From Rhizobium sp. Root708 (GTDB taxonomy: Bacteria > Pseudomonadota > Alphaproteobacteria > Rhizobiales > Rhizobiaceae), in the NCBI RefSeq assembly GCF_001429725.1, contig NZ_LMHV01000001.1, forward strand, positions 372,001-436,000: a DNA stretch of 64,000 nucleotides, written 5' to 3'. The position numbers were made by a program, and so were the translations under genes. Shown here piece by piece: positions 27,588 through 36,593 of the stretch (position 1 is its first letter; every line of letters begins with the position of its first letter). Under the pieces are notes generated by a model. The model was not told where the DNA came from, did no database searches, and saw only the letters and a program-made list of their open reading frames with translations.

Positions 27588-28976
27588 TCAAGCAACACGA
27601 CGCAGCATCGCGGCGTAAAAACCGTCGAGGCCGGAAGCAAAACCGTCAGGCGTAGCCAACATATCCGGCGTGGTGCGAAACTCACCGCTCGGCGTGATGG
27701 CACGCTCCAACCCCGGCCAGCGGCTCGGCTGGATCGCAACGCGTTCAAAGGCTGGGGTGTCAGCCAGTACGCGCGCCACCACGTCTTCCCCTTCGGCGGG
27801 ATCGAGCGAACAGTTCGAAAAGACGATCACGCCACCGGTTTTGACGAGCGTCAGCGCATGGCGCAGAAGTCGCTCCTGAACGCCAGCAAGCTTTTCTATC
27901 TCCTCCGGCCCCTTGGTCCAGAGCACATCCGGGTGCCTCCGGGTGGTGCCCGTCGATGAACAGGGTGCGTCGAGAAGTATGGCGTCGAAGAGTTCGTGTG
28001 GCTGATACTTGGTCAGATCGGCGGCGACCGTCTCCGCCTCCAATCCCAGGCGATCAAGATTGCTCCGCAAGCGCCGAATGCGATTTTCCGATTGCTCGAT
28101 GGCCGTCACCGTCCCGCCGGCGACGATAAGCTGAGCGGTCTTCCCGCCGGGCGCCGCGCAAAGATCAGCGACCCGCTTTCCCGTCAGATCGCCGAACAGC
28201 TTTGCCGGGATGCTGGCGGCAGCGTCCTGCACCCACCAGCTTCCCTCTTCGAAGCCTTGCAACGAAGGAATACCGCCTTCAAAGGCAGCCAGCCGAACGC
28301 CGCCGGTCGGCAGCACAAAGCCATTCAACCGTTCTGCCCAGATAGCCGCGTCGGCCTTTACGGTGAGATCGATCGACGCCGGCTCCAGCTGCGCGTTGGA
28401 AATTGCGCGTGCAGCATCAGCCCCATAGACGGCTTCAAGCCGTTGGATAAACCACTCCGGCATAACCGGAACGCTGTTGAACTGCTCCAGTATCTCGACC
28501 TTCTCTCGGCTAAGACGACGCAACACGGCGTTCACCAGCTTTGCAAAGCGGCGGTTGCGCGGATCCCGATTGGCCTGCTCGACGGCAATATCGACAGCTG
28601 CGTGGTCAGGCACGTCGAGATAGAGGATTTGCGCCGCTGCGACGGTGATGACGTGCTGAAGCGCACGCGCGCCTTCCGGCAGTGGCGAGTCGAGAAGCGA
28701 CGAAACGGCAGCCTCGATACGCGGCAGATGGCGAAGTGCGCTGTTCAGAATTGCCCTGACGAGTGCCCGATCGTCTTCGGCCAAAGCCTTGTAGGCAGGG
28801 TTTCCGTGCTCATGGTCGAGAGCGCCGTCGAGCGGCAGCTTCCGATCCACAACAGCCGACAGGATCTTTGCTGCTGCGGCCCGGGCCTGCAATCCAGGCT
28901 TTTCGACCGCCTCGGTCCCATGAGACGTGGACGGTTTCTGTTTGCGAAATGGCTTCTTCTTGCCGTCTGAATTCAA
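27588..28976 (-). CDS. rsmB: 16S rRNA (cytosine-C5) methyltransferase, RsmB/NOP family
   Basis: A 462-residue RNA m5C methyltransferase. A basic N-terminal tail precedes a NusB-like RNA-binding domain (about 30-160) and a SAM-dependent catalytic domain with [13 protein letters not shown] (271-283). The two cysteines of the mechanism are Cys339 in DAPCSSTG and Cys389 in [12 protein letters not shown]. The expected target is C967 of 16S rRNA. Its ATG overlaps the htpX stop as ATGA, so the two are coupled. The E. coli name is by family; other RsmB/NOP paralogues are possible but the NusB domain supports RsmB. Confidence 0.9.
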   Translation of the reverse strand: MNSDGKKKPFRKQKPSTSHGTEAVEKPGLQARAAAAKILSAVVDRKLPLDGALDHEHGNPAYKALAEDDRALVRAILNSALRHLPRIEAAVSSLLDSPLPEGARALQHVITVAAAQILYLDVPDHAAVDIAVEQANRDPRNRRFAKLVNAVLRRLSREKVEILEQFNSVPVMPEWFIQRLEAVYGADAARAISNAQLEPASIDLTVKADAAIWAERLNGFVLPTGGVRLAAFEGGIPSLQGFEEGSWWVQDAAASIPAKLFGDLTGKRVADLCAAPGGKTAQLIVAGGTVTAIEQSENRIRRLRSNLDRLGLEAETVAADLTKYQPHELFDAILLDAPCSSTGTTRRHPDVLWTKGPEEIEKLAGVQERLLRHALTLVKTGGVIVFSNCSLDPAEGEDVVARVLADTPAFERVAIQPSRWPGLERAITPSGEFRTTPDMLATPDGFASGLDGFYAAMLRRVA

Positions 28977-29938
28977 GACCAGGGACCCTTTGGCGGTTGC
29001 GAGCCATCGCGGCCGAGGCCCGTATTCGGAACAGAGCGCGATTTGCGCACCGGATTAGCAGCACGAGCAGGGGACGTCGAGACGTTCATCCCGCCCCGTG
29101 CCATTTCCTCGAGGGCGGCGATCCTGTTTTCCGTGTTCGGATGGGTGGAGAAGAGATTATCCATGCCGGCGCCGGTCAGTGGGTTGATGATGAACATATG
29201 CGCGGTCGCCGGATTGCGCTCAGCGTCGGCATTCGGAATATGCGACGCGCCGCGGGCGATCTTGCTAAGTGCCGAAGCCAGCCAGAGCGGATTTCCGCAA
29301 ATTTCCGCGCCACGCCGGTCTGCGGAATATTCGCGCGTACGGCTGATGGCCATCTGGACCATCATGGCCGCCAGCGGAGCCACGATCATGGCAAGCAGCA
29401 CGCCGATAAATCCCAGCGGGTTGTTATTGTTGTTCTCGCGATTGCCGCCAAAGAAGAACGCGAAATTGCCGAGCATCGAAATCGCGCCTGCGAGCGTCGC
29501 GGTAATCGTCATCGTCAGCGTGTCGTGGTTTTGAACGTGTGCCAATTCATGCGCCATGACGCCGGCAACCTCTTCTGGCGATAGCGCGCTGAGAAGGCCT
29601 GTTGATGCTGCCACCGCTGCATTTTCAGGATTGCGCCCGGTCGCGAACGCGTTCGGCTGCGGGCTATCGTAAAGGTAAACCTTCGGCATCGGCAGACCGG
29701 CATTGTGCGAAAGATCGCGGATGATCGCGTAAAATTCGGGCGCGTTGCGCTCATCGATTTCCTGCGCGCGATAGGCCGAGAGCACCATCCGATCGGAATT
29801 CCAATAGGAGAAGAAGTTCATGCCCGCAGCCATCAGGAAGGCAATCATCATGCCGCCGCGGCCACCAATCATGAAACCAACCAGCATGAACAATGCCGTC
29901 ATGAAGGCCAGCAACATCGCGGTACGAACAAGATTCAT
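28973..29938 (-). CDS. htpX: Zinc metalloprotease HtpX
   Basis: A 321-residue inner-membrane M48 protease that degrades misfolded membrane proteins under stress. Two hydrophobic segments lie at about 6-40, the HELAH zinc site follows with His130, Glu131 and His134, and two more hydrophobic segments lie near 146-200. The third ligand is in [15 protein letters not shown]. The ATG at 29938 is chosen because GGAG lies eight bases upstream; longer readings start at 29950 or 29989. The stop overlaps rsmB by four bases. The C-terminal tail beyond the protease core is Pro/Ser-rich. Confidence 0.94.
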   Translation of the reverse strand: MNLVRTAMLLAFMTALFMLVGFMIGGRGGMMIAFLMAAGMNFFSYWNSDRMVLSAYRAQEIDERNAPEFYAIIRDLSHNAGLPMPKVYLYDSPQPNAFATGRNPENAAVAASTGLLSALSPEEVAGVMAHELAHVQNHDTLTMTITATLAGAISMLGNFAFFFGGNRENNNNNPLGFIGVLLAMIVAPLAAMMVQMAISRTREYSADRRGAEICGNPLWLASALSKIARGASHIPNADAERNPATAHMFIINPLTGAGMDNLFSTHPNTENRIAALEEMARGGMNVSTSPARAANPVRKSRSVPNTGLGRDGSQPPKGPWS

Positions 29939-30055
29939 CGGTTTCTCCATGGCGGTTCGGACGGACTGCGTGAATTTGGGAGGTTCCAATCACGCTGCCG
30001 GCGCACTATGATTTGGTTGCTCACAGCTCATTTTCAATATTTTCAGGCACAGCAC

Positions 30056-30283
30056 ATGATGCAGGAAGCAGACAACGACAATGCGGAGCCAGTGGTCAAC
30101 GATGACTCTGTGCCCCAGCGCAAAATGTTGTCACCAGCCGCCAAGCGCGCACTTGCAGAAGCGGAGGACCGCAGGAAGCAACAAGCGCCTGTAGATATGC
30201 CGAAAGAGATCGGCGGACGAGGTGGGGCGGATCCGGCACGGTTTGGTGACTGGGAGATCAATGGTCGCGCCATCGATTTCTAA
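30056..30283 (+). CDS. DUF1674 protein, probable succinate dehydrogenase assembly factor
   Basis: A 75-residue hydrophilic protein ending in RFGDWEINGRAIDF, the hallmark of the DUF1674/SDHAF4 family, whose eukaryotic members help mature the flavoprotein subunit of succinate dehydrogenase. The chosen ATG (30056) begins MMQEADNDN; an ATG at 30008 would add sixteen hydrophobic residues that are not typical of the family. The ribosome binding site is weak. It is divergent from htpX. The assembly role in bacteria is inferred from the family. Confidence 0.75.
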   Translation: MMQEADNDNAEPVVNDDSVPQRKMLSPAAKRALAEAEDRRKQQAPVDMPKEIGGRGGADPARFGDWEINGRAIDF

Positions 30284-30331
30284 GTAAATATTCCTATTGA
30301 CTTGTCGTCAATATCGGAATTTATTCCTCAT

Positions 30332-30781
30332 ATGACGACACGCTCCTGTTTCCTCTTGCTCTTTGTCATCGCTTCCGCGACCAGTGCAGCGGCGCGCGAT
30401 GAGGTTGAGGGCCCCGTCTCGGCGGAAATCTTGCGGGTGATCGATGGCGATACTCTCTTGGTTCAAGCGAGACCTTGGCCGCAGCAGAGCATGGAAGTCT
30501 ATGTTCGCATTCGAGGCATAGATGCACCGGAGATGCACTCCAAATGCGCCGCAGTCCGACGCGCCGGCATCGATGCCCGCCAAGCGCTTGAAGAAATGAC
30601 GAATGTTTCCCCGGAAATAAAGCTGACCGCGATAGCCGGCGATAAATATTTTGGACGGATTCTGGCAAGCGTGACATTGGCTGATGGGCGGAATCCGGCT
30701 CAATATCTTCTATCGACCGGAATTGTCCGTGCTTACGAGGGTGGCCGCAAACCGGCCACCCCCTGCGTGGACGAGAATTAA
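30332..30781 (+). CDS. Secreted thermonuclease-family (SNase-like) protein
   Basis: A 149-residue protein with a signal peptide (about residues 1-22, ending AAAR) and a staphylococcal-nuclease fold. Visible motifs are VIDGDTL (Asp38, Asp40), RIRGIDAPE (Arg61, Asp64, Glu67) and FGRILASV, covering the calcium and catalytic positions. It is shorter than many homologues but contains the whole OB-fold. The ATG at 30332 is preferred over a TTG at 30302. It follows the DUF1674 gene by 48 bases. Nuclease activity is plausible since the key Arg and Glu are present; its role is unknown. Confidence 0.8.
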   Translation: MTTRSCFLLLFVIASATSAAARDEVEGPVSAEILRVIDGDTLLVQARPWPQQSMEVYVRIRGIDAPEMHSKCAAVRRAGIDARQALEEMTNVSPEIKLTAIAGDKYFGRILASVTLADGRNPAQYLLSTGIVRAYEGGRKPATPCVDEN

Positions 30782-30807
30782 TACGCCAGAAACCCGCGGC
30801 TTATAGC

Positions 30808-32763
30808 TTATGCCGTGGCTTTGTTCTGGCGGTTCGCGATCAGATCCTCGACGACAGCGGGATCTGCAAGGGTCGAAGTATCCCCCAATGCACCGAAATC
30901 ATCCTCGGCGATCTTGCGCAGAATGCGGCGCATGATCTTTCCAGAACGTGTCTTCGGGAGACCAGGGGCGAATTGGATCTTGTCGGGCGCAGCAATCGGA
31001 CCGATTTCAGCCCGAACATGCTTGACCAGTTGCTGGCGAAGCTCGTCGGAGCCTTCGTTTCCTGCCATCAACGTAACATAGCAATAGATTCCCTGGCCCT
31101 TGATCGGGTGCGGATAGCCGACAACCGCGGCTTCGGAAACGAGGCTATGCGAGACAAGCGCCGACTCGACCTCCGCCGTGCCTAGCCGGTGGCCTGAAAC
31201 GTTCAGCACGTCATCGACGCGGCCGGTGATCCAGTAATAACCATCCTCGTCGCGACGGCATCCATCGCCGGTGAAGTATTTGCCCTTGTAGGTCGAGAAG
31301 TACGTCTGGATGAAGCGCTCGTGGTCGCCGTAGACGGTTCGCATCTGTCCCGGCCAGCTGTCGGTAATGCAGAGATTGCCGTCCGCCGCACCCTCAAGCA
31401 CCTTGCCTTCGTTGTCCACCAATTCCGGCTTCACGCCGAAGAAAGGCACCGTGGCTGAACCCGGTTTCAGATCGGTTGCGCCCGGCAGCGGCGTAATCAT
31501 GTGGCCGCCTGTCTCGGTCTGCCACCATGTGTCGATCACCGGGCAGCGCTTGTCGCCGACGACGTTGTAGTACCATTCCCAGGCCTCGGGATTGATCGGC
31601 TCCCCGACCGTGCCGAGCAGGCGAAGGGTCGACCGCGATGAGCGCGTGACGAAGTGATCGCCGGCGCCCATCAGCGAACGGATCGCCGTCGGCGCGGTGT
31701 AGAAGATGTTGACCTTGTGCTTGTCGATGATTTCCCAGAACCGACCCTGATCCGGGAAGTTGGGAACACCCTCGAACATCAGCGTCGTGGCGCAGTTCGC
31801 GAGCGGTCCGTAGACAATGTAGGAGTGCCCTGTCACCCAACCCACATCCGCCGTGCACCAGTAGATGTCGCCGGGATGATAGTCGAAAACATATTCATGC
31901 GTCATGGAGGCGTAAACGAGATAGCCGCCGGTCGTGTGGAGCACACCTTTGGGCTTGCCGGTCGAGCCGGACGTATAGAGAATAAAAAGGGGATCTTCCG
32001 CCTTCATCTTCACCGGCGGGCACTCCGCCTTCACCGTTGCGGTTTCCTGATGATACCAGAGGTCGCGCCCAGGCGCCCATCCGGTCTTGCCGCCGGTGCG
32101 GCGAACCACCAGCACCTTTTCGACGATCACGTGCTGGCGCGCAGCGATATGAATCGCCGTATCGGTATTGTCCTTCAACGGCACCGGTTTGCCACCGCGC
32201 ACGCCTTCGTCGCAGGTAATGACGAAAGTAGACTCACAATCGACGATGCGACCGGCCAGTGCTTCCGGCGAGAAGCCGCCGAATACGACCGAATGGACGG
32301 CGCCGATGCGCGCACAGGCAAGCATCGCATAGGCCGCCTCTGGGATCATCGGCATATAGATGGTGACCCGGTCGCCCTTCTTGACGCCGTGCTTTTTCAA
32401 GACATTGGCCAGCTTGCAAACGTGCTCGTAGAGCTCGTTGTAGGTTATCTTCTTGTCGACGTAGGGATTATCGCCTTCGAAGATGATCGCGGTCTGATTT
32501 CCGTTTGTCTTCAGGTGCCTGTCGATACAGTTGTAGGAGACGTTCGTCTGTCCGTCTTCAAACCATTTGATCGAAACCTTGCCAGTGAAGGAGGTATTCT
32601 TGACCTTCGTGTAAGGCTTGAACCAGTCGATCCGCTTGCCATGCTTATCCCAGAACTTGGTGGGATTTTCGATGCTTTCCTCGTACCACTTTTCGTACTT
32701 GGCCTTATCGATAAGCGCATGGCTTTTAACCGGTTTTTGAACCGGGTAGATCTTCTCCGACAT
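30808..32763 (-). CDS. acsA: Acetyl-CoA synthetase
   Basis: A 651-residue AMP-forming ligase that activates acetate to acetyl-CoA. It shows the phosphate-binding loop [19 protein letters not shown], the [10 protein letters not shown] nucleotide segment, and the C-terminal RSGKIMRR with Lys609, the position acetylated in the Salmonella enzyme to switch it off. The ATG at 32763 has a strong AGGAGGA ribosome binding site. Length is the family's usual 650. The gene is alone on its strand, divergent from the TrcR gene. Confidence 0.96.
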   Translation of the reverse strand: MSEKIYPVQKPVKSHALIDKAKYEKWYEESIENPTKFWDKHGKRIDWFKPYTKVKNTSFTGKVSIKWFEDGQTNVSYNCIDRHLKTNGNQTAIIFEGDNPYVDKKITYNELYEHVCKLANVLKKHGVKKGDRVTIYMPMIPEAAYAMLACARIGAVHSVVFGGFSPEALAGRIVDCESTFVITCDEGVRGGKPVPLKDNTDTAIHIAARQHVIVEKVLVVRRTGGKTGWAPGRDLWYHQETATVKAECPPVKMKAEDPLFILYTSGSTGKPKGVLHTTGGYLVYASMTHEYVFDYHPGDIYWCTADVGWVTGHSYIVYGPLANCATTLMFEGVPNFPDQGRFWEIIDKHKVNIFYTAPTAIRSLMGAGDHFVTRSSRSTLRLLGTVGEPINPEAWEWYYNVVGDKRCPVIDTWWQTETGGHMITPLPGATDLKPGSATVPFFGVKPELVDNEGKVLEGAADGNLCITDSWPGQMRTVYGDHERFIQTYFSTYKGKYFTGDGCRRDEDGYYWITGRVDDVLNVSGHRLGTAEVESALVSHSLVSEAAVVGYPHPIKGQGIYCYVTLMAGNEGSDELRQQLVKHVRAEIGPIAAPDKIQFAPGLPKTRSGKIMRRILRKIAEDDFGALGDTSTLADPAVVEDLIANRQNKATA

Positions 32764-32985
32764 TGAAATCCTCCTCACTCGGGCATGGATCGCGGTGCCG
32801 CAATACGCACTGCAACCAGGCATTCATAGCAGTTCGCAAAGGTCCGGCAATTAGACAAAGGTCATTTCACTTACGATCAATTGCAATTATGCGTCACTGC
32901 GGTTATATAGCGCCATATTTCCCGGACATAGTGGTGACAACCCACGGATCGCGACACCGGCGCGGACGACAGAAGGACTATATCC

Positions 32986-33687
32986 ATGGCTCAACAGCTG
33001 CTTATGCCGAAGGCGACCGCCATCTGGCTCGTCGACAACACAGCCTTGTCTTTCGATCAGATCGCCCAGTTCTGCAAACTGCATCCGCTCGAAGTCAAGG
33101 CAATTGCCGACGGCGAGGCCGCACAGGGCATCAAGGGCCTCGATCCGATCTCCACCGGCCAGCTTTCGCGCGATGAAATTGCCCGCGGCGAAAGCAATCC
33201 GGGTTACAAGCTCAAGCTTTCGGAGCCGAAGGTCCGCGTTCCCGAGTCAAAGCGCCGCGGCCCGCGCTATACGCCTGTTTCGAAGCGCCAGGATCGTCCC
33301 AATGCAATTCTCTGGCTGGTTCGTAACCATCCAGAGCTCAAGGACGCCCAGATTTCTCGCCTCGTAGGCACGACCAAGTCGACCATCGAACAGATCCGCG
33401 AACGTACCCACTGGAACGCCGCGAACCTTGCGCCGATGGATCCGGTCACGCTTGGCCTCTGCAGCCAGATCGATCTCGACATGGAAGTCGAGAAGGCTGC
33501 CAAGAACCGGCCGCTGCCGACCGCCGCCGAACTTGGCGCCACCCTCCAGTCCGCTCAGGAAACCGAACGACTGACTCCGAACTTCGAGCGCGAAGAGGAG
33601 AAGGAAATCGATGCCGATGCGGTCTTCGCAAAATTGAAGTCGCTGAAGTCCTCCACCAAGGATGAGGACGAAGACGACCAGTACTGA
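32986..33687 (+). CDS. trcR: Cell-cycle transcriptional regulator TrcR (DUF1013)
   Basis: A 233-residue protein conserved across Alphaproteobacteria. The first 90 residues (MAQQLLMPKATAIWLVDNTA, then LSFDQIAQFCKLHPLEVKAI) resemble a helix-turn-helix, and a second such segment, LKDAQISRLVGTTKSTIEQI, lies near residue 115. The C-terminal tail is highly acidic. The family was DUF1013 and is now annotated as a cell-cycle transcriptional regulator; direct targets are not known to me. It is flanked by acs and prpE but on the other strand, with its own gap upstream and terminator downstream. Confidence 0.85.
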   Translation: MAQQLLMPKATAIWLVDNTALSFDQIAQFCKLHPLEVKAIADGEAAQGIKGLDPISTGQLSRDEIARGESNPGYKLKLSEPKVRVPESKRRGPRYTPVSKRQDRPNAILWLVRNHPELKDAQISRLVGTTKSTIEQIRERTHWNAANLAPMDPVTLGLCSQIDLDMEVEKAAKNRPLPTAAELGATLQSAQETERLTPNFEREEEKEIDADAVFAKLKSLKSSTKDEDEDDQY

Positions 33688-33714
33688 TCCAATCGATCAG
33701 TGAAGCGTTCTGAA

Positions 33715-33737
33715 GACCCGGCCCCGGTCGGGTTTTT
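33715..33737 (+). terminator. Rho-independent terminator after trcR
   Basis: A GC-rich stem (ACCCGGC against GTCGGGT, one G-U pair) with a short loop is followed by a six-T run, about 28 bases past the trcR stop and just before the convergent prpE end. Confidence 0.75.
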
Positions 33738-33743
33738 TATTGC

Positions 33744-35654
33744 CTACATGAGCAGACCGCCATAACCGCGCGTGCGCAGGGCAGCGGCGATTTCCTCAAG
33801 TACGGTCGGATCATCGATGGTTGCCGGCATTTTCCAGGGAAGGCCATCCGCCATCCTCTGCATCGTGCCGCGCAAGATCTTGCCGGAGCGCGTTTTCGGC
33901 AGGCGATCGACGGCGATTGCTGTTCGGAAACAGGCGACGGGGCCGATCTTGTCGCGGATCAAGGCCACCACCTCGGATTCGATGGCGCGTGTTTCCCGTG
34001 AAACACTTTTCTTGAGCACGAGCAAACCGCATGGGACTTGCCCCTTGAGCGCATCGGCAACGCCGATGACGGCGCATTCCGCGACATCAGGGTGCGTCGC
34101 GCAGACTTCCTCCATGGCGCCCGTCGATAGCCGATGGCCAGCGCAATTGATGATATCGTCGGTTCGCGACATGATGAAGAGGTAGCCATCCTCATCGACA
34201 TATCCGGCATCCGCCGTCTTGTAGTAGCCGGGAAACTCTTCGAGATAGGCTTGGCGAAATCGCTCGTCAGCCTTCCACAGCGTCGGGAGGCAGCCTGGGG
34301 GGAGGGGAAGGCGCGCGACGATGTTGCCGAGCGTTCCCGGGGGAACCGGGTGACCGGCGTCGTCAAGCACGCTGATATCGTACCCCGGCATCGGCACGGA
34401 CGGCGAGCCATGCTTGACCGGCAGCTGCTCTATTCCCAATGGATTCGCCACCATCGGCCATCCCGTCTCCGTCTGCCACCAGTGATCGATGACCGGTACA
34501 TCAAGCATCTGCTCCGCCCATTTCAACGTTTCCGGATCGGCCCGCTCGCCGGCAAGGAACAGCGCGCGGAACTCCGGCATCGGATAGGCACGGATGAAGT
34601 TGCCCTCCGAGTCTTCACGGCGAATGGCCCGAAACGCTGTCGGCGCGGTAAAGAGAACCCGGACGCGATGCTCCGAAACGATTCTCCAGTAAGTACCGGC
34701 ATCGGGCGTACCGATCGGCTTGCCTTCGAAAACAACGGTCGTCACCCCGCTCAGCAGAGGCGCGTAGACGATATAGGAATGGCCGACGACCCAGCCGATA
34801 TCCGACGCGGCCCAGAAGACTTCGCCGGGCCTGACCCCGAAGATGTTGGCCATGGACCATTTCAGCGCGACCATATGGCCGCCATTGTCGCGCACCACGC
34901 CTTTCGGCTGGCCAGTCGTGCCTGACGTATAGAGGATATAGAGGGGATCGGTCGCTTTCACCGAAACACACTCGACGCCTTGCCCGCGTGCATTCGCAAT
35001 CAGGCTTTCGAAATCGAGCGCGCGTCCGACTGTAAGATCCGCCGTCAACTGCGGCCGTTGCAGAACAAGGCAGTGTTGCGGCTCGATCTTTGCAAGCGCA
35101 AGCGCCTGATCGACCAGTGGCTTGTAAGGCACGACGCGCCCGGGCTCGAGACCGCAGCTGGCTGTTATGATTAGTTTCGCTTCCGAATCATCGATTCGAG
35201 ATGCCAATTCATTGGCTGCAAATCCGCCGAACACGACCGAATGCACGGCGCCGATACGGGCGCAAGCCAACATCGAGAAAATAGCCTCCGGCACCATCGG
35301 CATGTAAAGGACAACCCGATCGCCCTTCTGGATGCCCAGGCGCGCAAGCACGACCGCAATTGCGTTCACCTCGCGCAAAGCGTCGTCGAACGTATAGTGG
35401 TGCTTTGTCGAACTGATCGCGCTGTCATAGATGACGGCGATATCACCACCCCTGCCTTCGGCTATGTGGCGGTCGAGACAGTTATAGCAGGTGTTCGTTT
35501 CCCCATCAGCGAACCATTGTCCGTATGGCCCACCATCCGCAGTGAATACTTGGGTCGGGCTGCGATACCAGGCGATCTCTCGCGCAGCGTCTCGCCAGAA
35601 TCCTTCGGGATCGCGTCGCCATTCAGCATAGGCGCGTTCGTAAGCTCCCTGCAT
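33744..35654 (-). CDS. prpE: Propionyl-CoA synthetase-like acyl-CoA ligase
   Basis: A 636-residue AMP-forming ligase. It shows YTSGTTGQPKGVVRDNGGH, where DNGGH rather than the Acs-type TTGGY is typical of PrpE, HWWQTETGWP, and RSGKILRG with Lys592, the regulatory lysine position known in Salmonella PrpE. It therefore most likely activates propionate, possibly acetate or butyrate. It is about 40% alike to the acs product by eye across motifs but clearly a different subfamily. A parS-like 16-mer is embedded in its C-terminal coding part (33990-34005). Confidence 0.88.
   Translation of the reverse strand: MQGAYERAYAEWRRDPEGFWRDAAREIAWYRSPTQVFTADGGPYGQWFADGETNTCYNCLDRHIAEGRGGDIAVIYDSAISSTKHHYTFDDALREVNAIAVVLARLGIQKGDRVVLYMPMVPEAIFSMLACARIGAVHSVVFGGFAANELASRIDDSEAKLIITASCGLEPGRVVPYKPLVDQALALAKIEPQHCLVLQRPQLTADLTVGRALDFESLIANARGQGVECVSVKATDPLYILYTSGTTGQPKGVVRDNGGHMVALKWSMANIFGVRPGEVFWAASDIGWVVGHSYIVYAPLLSGVTTVVFEGKPIGTPDAGTYWRIVSEHRVRVLFTAPTAFRAIRREDSEGNFIRAYPMPEFRALFLAGERADPETLKWAEQMLDVPVIDHWWQTETGWPMVANPLGIEQLPVKHGSPSVPMPGYDISVLDDAGHPVPPGTLGNIVARLPLPPGCLPTLWKADERFRQAYLEEFPGYYKTADAGYVDEDGYLFIMSRTDDIINCAGHRLSTGAMEEVCATHPDVAECAVIGVADALKGQVPCGLLVLKKSVSRETRAIESEVVALIRDKIGPVACFRTAIAVDRLPKTRSGKILRGTMQRMADGLPWKMPATIDDPTVLEEIAAALRTRGYGGLLM
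33990..34005. other. parS-like site inside prpE
   Basis: TGTTTCCCGTGAAACA differs from the consensus parS 16-mer by one base (A to C at position 7). It lies in prpE and, read on the coding strand, encodes Ser-Arg-Glu-Thr. It is about 7 kb from parB and 9 kb from the perfect site. Confidence 0.55.
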
Positions 35655-35735
35655 CTGCTCCTCCCCAGGATGTGCAACTACAGCCTCAATCTAGGGGAGG
35701 GAACGCAAGTGTAAAAGCCAGACGAAAGCAGCGTG

Positions 35736-36395
35736 TCAGCGAGCGCCGAATATTGCTGAACCCACCCGAACGCTGGTCGCACCGAAAGCAACCGCCGTTT
35801 CGTAGTCGCCGGACATGCCCATCGAAAGCTTTGCCACGCCGCAGCTCTTGGCGAGCTTCGCCAGCAGCGCAAAATGCGGGCCTGGATTCTCGTCGGCGGG
35901 CGGGATGCACATCAGGCCTTCGATCCTCAGGCCAAGATCACGGCGGCAAAATTCGATGAACGCAACAACGTCGTTAGGCGCGATTCCGGCCTTCTGAGGC
36001 TCAAGACCGGTATTGACCTGAACGAACAAGCGAGGGGCCTTGCGCTGAAGCTTCATTTCTTCGGCAAGTGCCCGCGCGATCTTTTCGCGGTCAACCGTTT
36101 CGATCACGTCGAAGAGCGCGACCGCCTCTGCGGCCTTGTTGGACTGCAGCGGCCCGATCAGATGCAATTCGATCCCAGCCATTTCAGATTTCAGAAGCGG
36201 CCATTTCCCTTGGCTCTCCTGAACCCGGTTTTCGCCGAATACGTGTTGGCCAGCCGCAAGCGCAGGCCTGATGGCATCGGCATCGAATGTCTTGGAGACC
36301 GCGACCAGCTGAACCGAACCGGCAATCCGCCCAGATTGGCGCTCGGCGGCATCGATCTTCGAACGCACTTCGTTCAATCGCTCTTGAAGTTCCAT
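35736..36395 (-). CDS. YggS-family pyridoxal-phosphate homeostasis protein
   Basis: A 219-residue alanine-racemase-fold protein binding PLP without known catalysis. Lys35 in VAVSKTF is the PLP lysine; HLIGPLQSNKA, GLMCIPP and SMGMSGDYETA are other signatures. ATG at 36395 is chosen from the family N-terminus; a 12-residue longer frame starts at 36431. Family members buffer free PLP and influence amino-acid and keto-acid metabolism. It is divergent from leuS across about 200 bases. Confidence 0.92.
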   Translation of the reverse strand: MELQERLNEVRSKIDAAERQSGRIAGSVQLVAVSKTFDADAIRPALAAGQHVFGENRVQESQGKWPLLKSEMAGIELHLIGPLQSNKAAEAVALFDVIETVDREKIARALAEEMKLQRKAPRLFVQVNTGLEPQKAGIAPNDVVAFIEFCRRDLGLRIEGLMCIPPADENPGPHFALLAKLAKSCGVAKLSMGMSGDYETAVAFGATSVRVGSAIFGAR

Positions 36396-36593
36396 TTTGC
36401 GCCCCTGCGGATGGTCGAAGGAATTTCGCATTGACTAAACAGCTCACCGCAGATTGCCAAGGCCGAAAAGCCGCATTTCGTCACACAGTCGCTCCGATAC
36501 GACGCTTACCATGGCCTCAAAACTTGACGCTACGGTGGTTTCATGGTGAAGGTCAGCACCAACTTCCCTTGATTTTCCGGAAATACGAATACC

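Noticed and set aside
30793..30821. Imperfect inverted repeat at the end of acs
   Set aside because: Contains a wobble/mismatch pair, runs into the acs stop and has no convincing T-run on either strand; too weak to call a terminator.
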